Shown in pieces: positions 12,004-23,590 of a DNA stretch of 64,000 bases. The notes under the pieces were generated by a model. That model was not told the DNA's origin. It saw nothing but the letters and a program-made list of their open reading frames with translations, and ran no database searches. Every line of letters begins with the position of its first letter. Within the stretch, counting starts at the first letter, position 1. The DNA comes from Anthonomus grandis grandis (taxonomy: Eukaryota > Arthropoda > Insecta > Coleoptera > Curculionidae): the NCBI RefSeq assembly GCF_022605725.1, contig NC_065556.1, positions 6,572,001 to 6,636,000 on the forward strand, read 5' to 3'. A program made the position numbers and the translations under genes.

Positions 12004-15000
12004 TTTTGCATGTTTTTCCAAAAACTTAATTATAAGGTGTATATTTCCTTTGAGTGTGTACCCTGTTATTGTAAGAAAAATACCACAATTGTAGCCATGA
12101 ACTCCAAGATTCTGAATTTTTCCCTGTTTGTATTCGTTAATAATTCGTAAAATATGCGTTAAGATGTTTGTGAGAGTTTTCTACAAATCCCATTGTCTCA
12201 TGATGATAGGCTGTAGAAGACAGTTGCTTAATTTTTAAGATTTTACAGGTTTCTTTTAGGGTTGAACAAATAAATTCAGTACCTTGATCAGAAATTATAC
12301 ATTTTGGAATACCATATCATAAAATAAAATTATTAACAAAACTTCTTGCTAAGGTTGTGGATTCCTTAGTTTTTAGGGGATAACACTCTACAAACTTTGA
12401 GAGTTCACATTGTAGAGTTAAAATATATTTATTTCCCTCATGATCTTCATTTAATGGTCCCACTATATCTAAGTAAACATTCTGAAAAGCTGAAGATGCC
12501 GTAGTTGTGATAGACATTGGTTGCATATTAGGCCTAGAGTGCTTATAACGTTGACAACTTTCACAATGTTTTACAAAATCTTCAACATCTCGATGCAAAT
12601 TAGACCAAAAGTAGTATTTTTTTATATTATTATACATTCTGTTTATTCCCGCGTGACCTCCGGTCGGCAGGATGTGAGAATAATTCTTTTACTTTCTAAA
12701 TCGATCATTTTTTGGACGTCCTGTATTATGCATATTTTAAAACCCTTTTCTTTTATTTCTAAAATATTTCTTGTTATATCACTTACTAATTGCGCATTTC
12801 CTTTATTTTTAATAATGACTAATTCCGGAATTTCATATTTCTTGCATATTTTATCTAGATCTCTCAACGATGTACTTTGTAGGAGCGCCGATCGAGAATC
12901 TAAACCGTTATGCCTTACATAAATTAGTTTTTCTTTTTCATTTAGAATAAAGGTTCCTAACTCAAAATTAACTTTTCCATGCTTTACTAAATTTTCATAA
13001 TTTTCTTGTAGAATAGAACTTAATTCATATAAGTCTTTTGAACGTTTTAACAATTCCACAATTCCAGGTTGATCAAGCCTGTCGTTTAAAGAACTATTAA
13101 AATCATTCTCATCCTCATTCGCACGATTTATATTTTTACTTTGATGTCTTGTTATGGCAAATATCGTATCTTCGACGGTTTTCGACATATTTTTTAATTC
13201 ATCACAAGAAAGCTGTATCCGCGATAATGCATCAGCGGCTACATTAATTTTACCTTTAATATATCTTATTTCAAAGTCATATTCCTCTATAAGTAACCTA
13301 AACTTTGTAAGCCTACTAGAAGGATTAGCCATTCCAAACAGATAAACCAATGGACGATGATCGGTATAAATAATAAATTGCCTGCCATACAAGTAACAAG
13401 AAAAATGTTTTATACTAAAGACTATTGCTAACAGCTCTTTTTCAATGGTAGAATATTGTTTTTCTGCTTTATTTAATGCTCTACTCGCGTAAGCTATAGG
13501 TATATCATCGTCATTTGAGAGTACTGCACCTACACTAGGTATAACCGGAAGCATCAGTCTTTAAAATGAAAGTATTATCTGGAGAAAAGTTCGGATACTG
13601 CAAGACAGGAGGGTTAACTAGAGCATTTTTTAATGTTTCAAAAGATTTTTGACATTTAGACGTCCACTTGAATGGGACATTTTTTCTCGACAACCAATTT
13701 AAAGGTACAGCAATGTTTTTTGCATCCGTTGGTACTGGATAATGCTGGACAGCTTTTATTTTTTAAGGGTCAGGTAATACCCCTTTTAAAGACACTATAT
13801 GGCCTAAGTACAAAAGCTCCTTCTTAAGAAAATCACATTTATTTGGGTTTAACTTTAAATTAACCTCTCTCATCCTTTGGAGTACTTTTACCAAATTTAT
13901 ATTATGCTCATAGAAATCTTTTCCGAAGACAATAAGATCATCTAAATAAACAAAACATCGATCATAATTTAAACCAGATATCGCTATTGTCATTGCTCTG
14001 GAGAAAGCGCTAGGGCTTATTTTTAAACCCATAGGAAGACGAGTCATTTGGTATTGTCCTTTACTGCCTACTGTAAATGCTGTGTATGGCCGACTAGCTT
14101 TATCTAGTTTTACTTGATGATAACTTTGTGACAGATCTAAATGTAAAAAATAAGTTGCACCAGATAAAAAAATCAAGAATATCAGTTATACAAGGGCCAT
14201 TTCTCATCCTGTAACTGACAATTATAACCTCGATAATCTATTACCACCTTAAAACTTTTGTTGCCATTATTATCAACTTTTTTTGGAACTAGCAAGAGAG
14301 GTGAAGACCACTCAGATCTTGCTTCTTCAATAATACCATCCTGTAACATTTTATTAATTTGTTTATCTATTTCTTCTTTTTGAGAGAAAGGTAACCGATA
14401 CTGTTTTTTGTATACAGGAAAAGTATTTGGTTTTAAATGATTTTTTTGTTTATATATATTAGTGGTGGTTAACGGATCATTTTCTAAAAGGAATACGTCA
14501 GAATATTTAGCACATACCTTTTGTAAAGCAAATTTTTCTTTTTCATTTAAATGATTTAAATTAATTAATTCTAATAATTTTTCTACTATGCTAACGGAAC
14601 AATTATCGCTATCTCCAAAATTACATAAATCATAATTTTTAAGCAAATCAATTTTGGGTTTAAAATTTTTTTTAATAATATCCTGGTCGTTTACGTTAAG
14701 AAATTTTACCGGTATCATATTCGATTCAGGGCGAACTATTGCACTCGCTATAAAAATACCTTCACTTGCTTCATCTGCAAAAACAACATAATCTTCTTAG
14801 TCAACATCTCATTGTCACTTTGCATAGGTATTTTTATAATATTGTCACTGTAATAAAAAGAAATTACAAACTTTTCAAAATCTATAGTAGCAAAGAATTT
14901 AAAGAAAAAATCTAAACCTATGACACCATGAATATTATTATCAAATGCATCAATAAGCAAAAATGTGTGGCATACATTTGTATTATTTACATTGAAACAT

Positions 15001-15245
15001 ACGTTTGCTGAGCCTTGCGAAATAAGAGAACCAGAAATGCAATTTATTTTAATTATTTCTGAATAATTAACGTTTTCAAATTTATCAAGATGATTTTTAA
15101 AAATTACGCTAACACTGGCACCCGTATCTAGTAAAAGTTTTAAAAATTTACCATGATAACCAACTGTTATATAATTTAGTAGTAACTTTGGTTTCTGATT
15201 TTCTATATTCCCCTTAATCTTGAAAAAACAACTAATTTGTATTAT
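12003..15245 (-). pseudogene. Gypsy pol: protease, RT, RNase H, integrase (broken)
   Basis: Read on -: protease LLLDTGASVSVI near 15110-15140 and IHGVIGLDFF at about 14920; RT with KKQYRLPFSQKEEIDKQINK, WSSPLLLVPKK, HLDLSQSYHQV and the catalytic VYLDDLIVFG (YLDD at 13937-13948); RNase H TDASG near 13575 and YASRALNKAEKQYSTIEKEL; IYTDHRPLVYLFG; integrase H2C2 (HRDVEDFVKHCESCQRYKHS) and an LDIVGPL...L core, then IISDQGTEF (12280-12310) and NRVHTQRKYTPYN. Breaks in sense occur at about 14720, 14180, 13763, 13556, 12640 and 12316. Intact relatives copy their RNA into DNA and integrate it. This copy cannot. Confidence 0.85.
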
Positions 15246-16493
15246 TTAAATTTCAGTTTGTATTTTCACTAAATTGTGCCCTTCAATTTGTAGTATTAGA
15301 ATTTTGCATAAAATATCCGCGCTGGCCATTATTGTGGCTTTTCCTCGGTTGAGTCTATTATTGAAATTTGATCTATTAAAGTTGCGTGAATTAGAAATAT
15401 GTCGATTTTGCCTGCTGTTATAAAAATTGCTATTTGAATTGTTATTATTTGACCTATTAACATTCGAGTTATTATGCCCTGAGAAATTTCTATAAGAACC
15501 CCGAATTTGTGAATTGCCTCTATTATAGCTATTACCCCTATAAGAGCCTCTATGAGAGATCGAATTATTAGCTGGTCTTAAATGAAAAATTTCTTTAGAA
15601 CCAGTCAAAAATATTTCTTCATTTATAGCACCACTGATGGCATCATTTAAAATTAAATAGTTTCGAGCTTTAATAATGGTTCTTAATTCATGATTATTTA
15701 ATCCATTTGCAAAAGAATTAATTGCAATTTTTTCATTAACGGGTCTTAAAATTCGCATATTTTGTTCGTTACCCTCAGCTTGTGTTAAAGTAAAATCAAC
15801 TAATAATTCCTCAAGTGATCTTCCAAATTCATCTATAGATTTTCATTTTTGCTTTTCGCTATTTAATTTAAAATATAGCGTTGCAACCGATTTTTTTGAA
15901 ATATATTTTTTAAATCTTGAATTAAAAGAGCGTTATAAGCATATGTTTGTTGTAGTCTAATGTTTGCATTTTGAGAAAGTCGGGTTTTTAGCACATAATT
16001 CGTTAGCAATTTTTTTCCATCAGCATCTAAGAATAAATCATACATTTCAATGGCGTCTATTATTTGTTTAGTTATATTTTCAACGCCATTCATAATAGGA
16101 ATTAAACCTGCAGCAGTTTTCAAATTAAATTTCTCCGACATTTTTACTTGTTTTTTTGAATCGGATGATTTAAGTTCAAAATCTGCTGTAGATTTTATAG
16201 TGGTAGAACTAAATTGTATAAATCTTTCATTAAGAATGCTATCAATTATTAAAATACTTATCTATCTCATTTACATACAATTTGACTGAATTAAAAATAT
16301 GTGGGTCATGCAGTTCACTATTAAAATTATTCCTAATACTATTAAAGTTTGACCTAATACTATCAATTTTCCTTTTCTTCTTATTTGTTACCTCGATATT
16401 GCTTTGTTGTTCTGTGTTATCCTTTTTCAAGTTTCGGTACTCCACTTTTAGTTCCTCCAGCAAATTTATAAATTCATCTCCTTGCTTTGACAT
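15246..16493 (-). pseudogene. Gypsy gag (broken)
   Basis: It starts at 16493 with MSKQGDEFINLLEEL and a coiled-coil-like charged region. After a frame change it continues at 16141 (MSEKFNLKTAAGLIPIMNGV), a capsid-like helical part, and at 15758 with the typical 'INSFANGLNNHELRTIIKAR' gag segment. An Asn/Arg/Gly/Ser-rich tail (RGNSYNRGNSQIRGSYRNF) follows and probably binds nucleic acid in place of zinc knuckles. Three frames are involved, so it is not expressed as one protein. Confidence 0.7.
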
Positions 16494-16608
16494 TCCATAT
16501 ACAAGCTTATAATATTATTTTAGTCCCATAATTATTATTACCATACTCCATACATAATACTATAATTTTACAGCCTAGAATCCATTAACCCATAAACTTA
16601 AAAAAAAC

Positions 16609-16836
16609 TTAAACCATTTCTCGGCTCCTGGATATTTCTTTCCGGATCTTCCTTGCTATTGACTTTTTACAACGGATAAATATGCACCATCCCAGAAAAG
16701 CAATCATCAAGATCAGCAAAGTTACGGTTAAAATATCTTGAATAGATCCAAAACTCGTCTTTGTCGTGTTGGTCTGTCCTCCACTATTACCGGCTTGTGC
16801 AATAATTACTTCTTCTTTTGATTGTTGACCACCCAT
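16609..16836 (-). CDS. Small ORF of gypsy element: N-myristoylation-type, single-TM protein
   Basis: This 75-residue frame begins MGGQQSKEEVIIAQ, fitting the MGxxxS/T N-myristoylation pattern. It has one hydrophobic helix (DILTVTLLILMIAFLGWCIF, about residues 34-53), then a Cys/Lys/Arg-rich tail. It lies between the primer site and gag and is intact although gag and pol are not. A membrane-anchored accessory or gag-like matrix role is an inference from sequence; I do not know a characterised homologue. Confidence 0.6.
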   Translation of the reverse strand: MGGQQSKEEVIIAQAGNSGGQTNTTKTSFGSIQDILTVTLLILMIAFLGWCIFIRCKKSIARKIRKEISRSREMV

Positions 16837-16880
16837 TTTATATTGGATATACTGTATTTACTTCTAATAAATTCGTTAGT

Positions 16881-16893
16881 GGCAGGGTCGCCA
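16881..16893 (-). promoter_or_regulatory. Primer-binding site (tRNA-Arg type) and 5' LTR edge
   Basis: On the - strand the sequence reads ATCACA then TGGCGACCCTGCC. TGGCGACC... resembles the tRNA-Arg-complementary primer sites of 412/mdg1-type gypsy elements, and a terminal ...ACA just before it fits the end of an LTR. Confidence 0.5.
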
Positions 16894-17245
16894 TGTGATA
16901 ACGGGAGGTTTAATTATATTTTATTAAAACAACTTGATTCTCTCATGTCTAAAATAAGTCTATATTTTAATTTAATAATTTTGTACAAAGAATCCAAAAT
17001 TGCTGAGGTAAACTATTACACATAAAACAATTATTAATAAACATATTTTTACATTATTTGACATACTTCTGCAAATGAACTGGCATGAATCCTGACTAAG
17101 CTATTGACTAATATATGTAATTATAGTAACTTAAAATATTACGTATGTGTGTGCATATATGTACTATATGCTAAATAACATAAATAACTTACTATATGAT
17201 AAACTTAATTCTAAATAATATTATATAATTTAAAGGCTCTATTCT
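16894..17245 (-). repeat. Candidate 5' LTR of the gypsy element
   Basis: The edge next to the primer site ends in ACA, and poly(A)-signal-like ATAAAATATAA lies 20-30 bases inside. The outer edge cannot be set because the partner LTR is lost and a Penelope fragment begins near 17250. Confidence 0.35.
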
Positions 17246-17249
17246 TATA

Positions 17250-17415
17250 CTACACTGACCAATGTAAACGGCATTACAGTCCCCGTAATTAAGGGAGTAG
17301 ACTCCCGATTAGGATAAGGGTTCTCTTTTATCTTTAATGTTTAAAAGCTTATTAAATAATAGTGTTTGAAGTTTTGAATGATATCTGTTAATTATAGTTT
17401 TTAAAAAAATTGTCA
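17250..17415 (-). repeat. Inverted Penelope fragment
   Basis: About 165 bp that is the reverse complement of 18862-19012 in the neighbouring element; for example GGGAGTCTACTCCCTTAA and TGTAATGCCGTTTACATTGG occur in both. It covers the start of the GIY-YIG region and lies head-to-head at the 5' side of the + strand copy. Confidence 0.8.
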
Positions 17416-17419
17416 TTTA

Positions 17420-19755
17420 AACTTTCATAACCGCTTTCTAAACCTCTCCGACGTTGTTTTTTTTAAAGAGGAAGAGGATGTGTTTAAACGAAATTTAAAA
17501 TGTAATTTTTCTCATAGTGCATTCAACATTCAGTGCATCAACATTCAGTGTAGGGAGACGTTAGCATTAAAGGCCGAAAGCATGATTCAACACAAATATT
17601 TCTCTGAAAAATATTTTAAGATCAAATTAATTATTACTTTCCTTAATTCGAGCGTTCGTGACAAAACACGGCTGAACTATAATTAGAAAACCCCAAAAAC
17701 AATTTAAGACAAAATCAGGGTTCACGACTTGATTTTCACGAAGGCAGCTAAAGGTAATTGCTTGGTACTCATGAAGCGATGTCATTATATCGAAAAAGTT
17801 CTGCAGTTTTTAAATTCAAATGAGTTTGTAGCTATTCCTATAGAGACCCAACATACTCATTTTTTAATAAACTCAAAAATACATTAGATAACACCGCACT
17901 CACTCTCGACTTCTTCCACAATAATAAGTATAAGTTATATCCCATGAACCCGAAAACACCTTTACTTTATGGTTTACACAAGGTCCATAAGACTGGTACC
18001 CCATTCGTCCTGTAGTTTGTTTTTTAGATTCACCTTACTATTTACTATCTTCGTGGCCTAATAAAGTCTTAAGAGATATTACAGCATTTAATAACATTTA
18101 CTCCACTAAAAATTCTATAGATTTTGCTGACACCCTTAAGAATACACCAATATCTGAAAAAACGATATTAATATCTTTAGATGTTAAAAATCTCTTTCCA
18201 AAAATACCTCCCAAGGATTGCCTTGATCTTGTCTTGAATTTGTTAAATAAAACCTCCTTACCTAAACTAATTATAGACAACCTAATCTCTTTATTATCGA
18301 TTGTTCTCGACCAAAACTTTTTTAAATTTAACGATTGTTTCTTTAAACAGACCAACGGGTTGGTGATGGGTTCTTGTCTGTCCCCGTTTTTGAGTAAGAT
18401 TTTTATGCATCACTTGGAGAGTAAAATAATTTGCAGTACCTTTGCCAAGAACATTGTTTTTTACAAACGATATGCGGATGAACGGTATCTGGATAGTTTT
18501 TTGTATTTTTTAAATTCTTTACATCCTAACATACCTTTTACCTTAGAAAAAGAAAAATATGGTAAGCTTCCTTTTTTAGACCTTTTGCTGACTAGAGATA
18601 ACTTGCTGCATTCAACTCCTTTTTCTACCGGTTATTCAAAATACCATTATCAACAAGCACCTTTCAAAAAGAGTTAGCTACAATTAAACAGATTGCAATA
18701 AATAATGGGTTTTTATTAAATATAATTATTAAAATTTATTTCAAATTTTATAATAAGTACAAGCTCTCCTATAATTTAATCCATAACACCAGCATTAAAA
18801 ATTCTAGATTTCATTGCCTCACTTATTTTGGTAGTATCTCCTCCCGATTGGCAACATTTTTTAAAATCTATAATTTACAGATATCATTCAAATTTTCAAA
18901 CACATTATTTAATAAGCTCGTAAATATTAAAGGTAAAAAAAAACCCTTATCCCAATCGGGAGTCTACTCCCTTAACTGCGGGAACTGTAATGCCGTTTAC
19001 ATTGGTCAGTCTGGAAGAGAAATAAAAACGAGAGTGTAGGAACACTTAAGAGAATATAATAAACACAAAGATACCGAAATCACCGAGACAAAATCGGCTA
19101 TTGCAAGTCATTTATTGTCCTCAAAATACTATCCTTCTATCCCGGAAAATGTAAAAATCCTTCATGAGTGCCCCAAGGGAAAGAAGCTTGACTTATTAGA
19201 GAAGATGGAGATCACAAGGGCAAAAAGGAGTCCTGTACTGTCTTGTGTGAATGATGTTTTTACCTTCGAATCGCATTTAATTTTTAACAATATTCATCAC
19301 GACCTGGATAGCACGTATGTTTAGCGCTTGCCTACGAACCCGATGGTCGCTGGTTCATATCTCGACCAAGTCATATTTCACTTTTTATTTTATTTTTTGC
19401 TTTATTTCCGTTTTCCCGTTCAACTTAACCTCATTCTGCTTGATATGTTTACTTTTATTTTATTTAGTTTTGACACCAGATTAAATGTGAACGTCAGCAT
19501 TATTTTTTATGTATTTATTTTTATTTCAACTTAAATGTTTGTGGTGTTAATCTAATAGCTTAACCGGTAAGTCATACCTTAACATTGTAATTTATGTCTA
19601 TACATTGTAGTTTTTGTAATAGGGTTTCCTTCTTTTTTCTTTTAGATCTGACGATGCCTTAGGGCAAAACACGTGTAATCATTTTTAAAAAATAAACATA
19701 ATTTGAGACCATTGACTTTGTGTCCCTCCAATCTCTGAGTTTTTATCATTACGTG
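17420..19755 (+). pseudogene. Penelope-like retroelement: RT plus GIY-YIG endonuclease (broken)
   Basis: The frames that make sense run in order: an N-terminal part (17480-17690 and on, ending in TKAAKGNCLVLMKRCHYIEK); LLYGLHKVHKTGTPF, typical of Penelope RT (about 17970-18005); ISLDVKNLFPKIPPKDCLDL; FKQTNGLVMGSCLSPFLSKI; and the catalytic RYADERYLDS, where the second Asp of the YxDD box is Glu. Further on come EKEKYGKLPFLDLLLTR and the GIY-YIG domain SGVYSLNCGNCNAVYIGQSG (18950-19020) with its continuation to about 19310. Stops and frame changes lie at about 17890, 18020, 18675, 19037 and 19320. The enzyme class primes reverse transcription at nicked DNA, but this copy is dead. Confidence 0.88.
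19640..19682 (+). ncRNA. Hammerhead-ribozyme-like motif in Penelope tail
   Basis: CTGACGA (19648-19654) is followed by GCC/GGC stem II with a TTAG loop, then AAAA where GAAA is expected, CACGTG as a minimal stem III, then TA and ATC, which pairs with the GAT just before CTGACGA (stem I). One extra U sits before stem II. The layout is a type I hammerhead with a very short stem III, as described for Penelope-like elements. The G-to-A change in the core should abolish activity. Confidence 0.45.
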
Positions 19756-19974
19756 ACTTTAACTTCATATATCCAATCCTTACAAAACAAACACTTATTT
19801 TGCTTAGTTTTTTAACTTGGCAATAATAACTGTAACAACAAAACAAATTTTTACTTTAAGTTATGATTTTTCTTTTAAAATAACTGCTACTTATGAAGTT
19901 ATAAATACTTTAAAATACTGAAGTTATATTATACTACTTATAAAGTATAAAATTTTGCATAAATTAAAAAAAAA

Positions 19975-20640
19975 ACAGCGCTGGTTATGACAATATTTCT
20001 TCTAGAATACTTAAGTAATATTGTCGATTTTATTTCATATGATCAGGAAAAATTATATTTCACTTGCGTAGAAAAGCGCGATAGTACGTCATTAGCAAAA
20101 CTTGTAAATTTATATGATTTTTCTGACTTGCGCTCAAATATTCTACCTACAGCTTTTAAAATATTTGAAAAGATTATGTAGAAATAAATCTATGATTATA
20201 TTCTATGTAAATAGTTATTACCAAATAATGTGAATATAGTACTTTAAGAAGTATTTCTACAGTACTTGCTAAATTAACTAAAGACATTATTAAAAATGTG
20301 GATCGTACCTATGTCGCACTATAAGCGCTGTTCGACTATTCTAAGGTATTTGACATGACTAATTTGAGACTTCTGGTGTCTATACCTAAATATTTGGGGT
20401 TTTCTGAAGAATCAGCTTCTTGAATCAATTTATACTTACTATTTAAAAATTTTAAAAAATCGCTTCCATAGTAAACGTTTTAAGCAGCTATATATAGTTT
20501 CTGTTGTGTCACATAGTTCATACCAACTTTTCTTGTAATTAATACCGCAAATATTTTGTCTTCTTTAATAAATTTTCAGCTTAGTTGAACATAAACTTTA
20601 AAAAATCAACTACTTAAATATAGTGAAACTCCATCTTGCA
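19975..20640 (+). pseudogene. Decayed LINE reverse-transcriptase fragment
   Basis: Translated segments match the N-terminal half of a Jockey/CR1-type RT in order: NSAGYDNISSRILK, then VNLYDFSDLRSNILPTAFKIFEKIM (the 'DFRPISILPTLSKIFEKIM' motif), STVLAKLTKDIIKNVDRTYV, and FDYSKVFDMTNLRLL (the 'DFSKAFDTINHxLL' motif) followed by KYLGFSEES. Stops are frequent and the YADD catalytic box is not found, so it is a truncated relic. It lies in the receptor intron. Confidence 0.7.
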
Positions 20641-20710
20641 GAAAATGCAAACTATCAATGCAAATCTTTATCAGTTTCATTTACTTGTAGTTCCAAACAT
20701 TAAATTTTTT

Positions 20711-23590
20711 TTATGGTAAACACAAGCATAAGAGGAAAGTCCTATGTCACTCTTGGAGTGGTGCTTGCGCGAAGATATATGTGAGTGTTTATCTTGAATC
20801 GCTGTAGGTTGTATGCGTCGGGAAATATATGAGGTGGAAGCCCGTTGCACAAAGAAGATGTTCTCCAGATGAATGAGTCCCGATACAGCGACGTCCTTGG
20901 GGTAGGCAGGTGGACTCGATGTTGATGAGCCGCAACTGCTAGACGCGTCCTTCTTGCCGGAACACCCTGGGTGGAATCAGGCCTGCCAGCTCAGAGGAGC
21001 ACATACCGTGATAATAACGGTAGAATAAACAGAGATCAGCCACCTTTCTCCTGTGCTCCAGACTATCCAGACTCTCTGTCAGTTCTGGTTTGTCGATAAG
21101 ACGAATAGCTCTTTTCTGTATAGAATCCAGCAGGTTTAAGCTATGCTTGGGTGCAGAGCCCCAGACATGCGAGCAATACTTGAGGGAAGGGCGTATTTGA
21201 GCTTTATAAAGAGTCAGCAGCTGTTCTGGTGTATACAGTTTTTTCGTTTTGAAAAGAACTCTGAGTTTTTTGGAAGCCACCCTGGCGACCTCGGCAACGT
21301 GGTCATGCCAGGACACACTGTTGGTGACCTTGACTCCTAGAAGATGTAAAGATGATTTCATTGGCAATGTTTTCTCTGCCATAACCAGCTCCGGGCCACC
21401 AAGGTAAGTCTTCATCGTAAATACTGCAGCCTGCATTTTTTTGGCGTTAAAAAATTGACCAGATTGTTACCGCCCCACTCCAAGATTGGTCTAATATCGT
21501 TGTTGACTTAAGCTACTTGTTGCTGCCTAAGATTCTGAGAACTTGCGGCTGTCGTTGGTTTGGCGGACTTAAATGTGAAAATAAGTGTGCTATCGTCCGC
21601 AAAGCTGTAGATTGGATTGACAGTGGTTCCTAGCAAATCGTTGATATATATCAAGAAAAGGGTGAGGGATATAATGCATCCTTGAGGGACTCCAGCGTTA
21701 ATGTTAAATTTGTCGGAGAGGAATCCATCGACGGCTACTTGGATTGTTCGTTGTTCAAGAAAACTTTTGATCCAATTCAATAATGAGTTCTGTATGCCGA
21801 TTGAGGAGAGCTTGGTTAGTAGTCCCTCATGCCACACTCTATCAAATGCCTTGGAAATGTCAATGAGCGGGACTCACCGTGCTTCTCCATGGCCTCCGTC
21901 CACAAGTGTGTGACGTAAGCCAGAAGATCGCCGGTGGATCTAAGCTTTCGGACGCCGTATTGATGATCGCTGATTAGTCCAGATGATTCCAGATATCTTA
22001 ACAGTTGTTGGTTGACTGCTTTCTCAATAATCTTCGATATTACTGGAACTAGTGCGATCGGGCGGTAATTGGAGGGCATCGTCTTCTTACCCTTTTTGGG
22101 TACAGCTTGCACTCGAGCAGTTTTCCAGCTTGTTGGAAATTGGCCCTGTTTATACGATGCCGTGAACAGTCTACATAAGGGAGGAGTCAATTCGCCTGCA
22201 CAACGTTTTAGTATTAGGGCTGGAATTCTATCGGGTCCAGAAGCTTTGTTGGTGTCTACGCTTGTAAATATTTTTTTATAATTCGTTGGGGAAACGAAAT
22301 TGCTCCCATCGATGAATTTACCCTTGGCAAATATGGCGGTGTTTTGCCTTGCGAGTGCAGAGTAGAATTGGACGCGAAGAGTTTACCCAGTAAGTTGGCT
22401 TTTTCCCTTGCTGTTACCGCGATAGAACCATCATCTGCTGTTAGGGGTGGCAAGGCCGACTTAGCAAATCATTGACTAACGGCTTTCGATACCGACCAGA
22501 AAGATCTTTTCCATTTGGGCAGTTTAGCAGTTTGTTTTTGATCCTGTTGTTGTGACTCTCTTTGCATTCATCAATAATTCATTTGCAGCTATTTCTGGAG
22601 GCTAAAAAGTTTCTTTCCTTCCGTAGCATCGTAGGATCCTGCGTTTTAACCTCCAACTGGCAAGAGACTGTTATCAATTTGTGCTCCGATGTTCCTAGGG
22701 GGGCATGTACTAATACAGTAAACAAGTCAGGGTCTGAAGCCAAGACCAGATCTAGGAGACTCGCGAACTCGCCGTCTCGATCGGGGATTCTGGTAGGTTC
22801 CTCCACAAGCTGCGTAAGCCCGCATATGGTGGCAAATAGCTCAGCTTCTCGTCCTTCATCGTCGTTCTTGTCGCAGAAGCGCAGCCAGTTGATATTGTGA
22901 ACGTTAAAATCACCCTTGGCGATGATTTCTGCGCTTGGGTAATCAATTTGCATATGGTTAATGCAATCAACCAGGTTCAAAAAGAGCCGTCTATTGGCTA
23001 TACCACTGGCTATTATTTTGAACCACATGACGTCGAAGTCCGCAGGTTCAAGCGTTTCCTCACGCTGGCAACTCAAATCGTTCTTGACAAATATTGCCAA
23101 TCCAAAGTTTAGTCGAAATCGGGTGTGTAGATCGTATCCAGGATAAATGAGGTGAACATTTGCTGTTGAAGGTTTCAACTTTGTTTCTGCCAATGCCAGA
23201 ATATGAGGCTTACTTGATTGCAGGTGTTGGTGTACTGCATTAATATTGGTGTTTAGGCCTCTGATGTTGCAGAAATTGATTTTTAGGCTTTTAGATCCGC
23301 CTGATGGACCCCCCCGACCAGCCTCCGCCCGGAGATCCGAATGAGAGGCGAGTTTACCTCCGGAAAGTTTTGGTTGTGAGGACGACATCATGCATTTATT
23401 TTTCTTCTCCATTTCCCCTTTGGAAACCGGACACATCGACATGGCGGCGAAACGTGAGTTCCATGGAACCACTTCACGCCGCCTAAGTCCTATGTGGTGG
23501 TAGTGAACAGGGCGATGCAAGTGGACAACATCTACCACCAAAGGGGTTGGTTTTACATATATATAATGGTTGGACATATATATAGACTCA
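20711..23590 (-). mobile_element. Non-LTR retrotransposon (Jockey/I/R1-like LINE)
   Basis: On the - strand it has an APE endonuclease, RT with a FADD box, a C-terminal RT thumb region, and a 3' end at about 20711 followed by an A-rich stretch. It is about 2.9 kb. The 5' end is near 23590, and any ORF1 is absent, so it is probably 5'-truncated. Confidence 0.85.
20939..23577 (-). pseudogene. LINE ORF2: APE endonuclease and reverse transcriptase (broken)
   Basis: The endonuclease lies in 22579-23577: LKINFCNIRGLNTNINAVH, ILALAETKL, an AKGDFNVHNINW metal-binding loop and TSEHKLI (SEH in place of SDH). RT follows after several frame changes: SGPDRIPALILKRCAGELTP, NYRPIALVPVISKIIEKAVN (21816-22190), KAFDRVWHEGLL, AGVPQGCIISLTLFLIYIND, and the catalytic SFADDSTLIF (FADD at 21592-21603). 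The C-terminal part LLGVKVTNSVSWHDHVAEVA and AQIRPSLKYCSHVWGSAP fills 20939-21436. The intact protein nicks target DNA and copies its RNA there. Breaks near 22570, 22450-22260, 21830 and 21500 disable it. Confidence 0.85.

Larger units (their letters stand above)
12003..16893 (-). mobile_element. Ty3/gypsy LTR retrotransposon, degraded and 3'-truncated
   Basis: In order on the - strand: primer site, a small myristoylation-type ORF, gag, protease, reverse transcriptase, RNase H, integrase. The integrase is cut at 12003 by the Penelope fragment, so the 3' end and 3' LTR are missing. Several frame changes and stops break gag and pol. The primer-binding site and a candidate 5' LTR lie at 16881-17245. 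Confidence 0.85.

Noticed and set aside
18098..18355. Open frame on - opposite the Penelope RT
   Set aside because: Shadow of the + strand RT, which has recognisable motifs.
22752..22970. Second frame within the LINE endonuclease
   Set aside because: Overlaps the real endonuclease frame; no domain.
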